Source: Peptococcaceae bacterium (lineage in GTDB: Bacteria > Bacillota > Peptococcia > Peptococcales > Peptococcaceae). From it: 6,483 nucleotides of DNA. The notes below the pieces were generated by a model. It ran no database searches. It saw only the letters and a program-made list of their open reading frames with translations, and was not told the origin of the DNA. Both the position numbers and the translations under genes were made by a program. Where the stretch lies: assembly GCA_017383785.1 (NCBI GenBank), contig JAFNVD010000031.1, forward strand, positions 1-6,483, read 5' to 3'. How positions within the stretch are numbered: the first letter of the stretch is position 1; every line of letters begins with the position of its first letter. Of this stretch, positions 6,483 to 6,483 are shown piece by piece.

Positions 6483-6483
6483 C

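Overview
The window looks like chromosomal DNA from an endospore-forming member of the Bacillota. It carries the end of a gerA-gerB-gerC type germinant-receptor operon, a GerM-domain lipoprotein gene and a phosphoketolase gene. All five genes lie on the minus strand. The coding regions have moderate GC content and strong GGAGG-type ribosome binding sites. Anaerobic Clostridia or Negativicutes fit the gene content, but the species cannot be named from the sequence alone.

Layout in the direction of transcription (right to left): the 3' part of a GerA-family receptor subunit (6482-5847, cut by the window edge); a GerB-family membrane permease subunit (5869-4781, overlapping gerA by about 23 bp); a Ger(x)C lipoprotein (4784-3681, joined to gerB by an ATGA stop/start overlap); a 115-bp gap; a GerM-domain lipoprotein (3565-2927); a 173-bp intergenic region with an extended -10 promoter and several repeats; phosphoketolase xfp (2753-387); a stem-loop terminator (about 267-305); and an AT-rich non-coding stretch reaching the left edge.

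GerA, GerB and GerC are the three parts of one inner-membrane receptor that senses germinants in the dormant spore. GerM-domain lipoproteins are also tied to sporulation and germination, so the right half is a spore module. Phosphoketolase is a separate metabolic unit: it cleaves xylulose-5-P and/or fructose-6-P with phosphate to give acetyl phosphate. It has its own promoter, although no terminator is visible between it and the GerM gene.

I see no clear sign of an undescribed multi-gene system, CRISPR array, tRNA, rRNA or insertion sequence. The most interesting signals are non-coding. First, a near-perfect 12-bp direct repeat spaced 22 bp apart sits over and upstream of the -35 region of xfp. 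Second, the xfp leader holds three tandem 13-mers bracketed by a 9-bp inverted repeat. Third, the AT-rich left edge has a cluster of ACGT-containing repeats.
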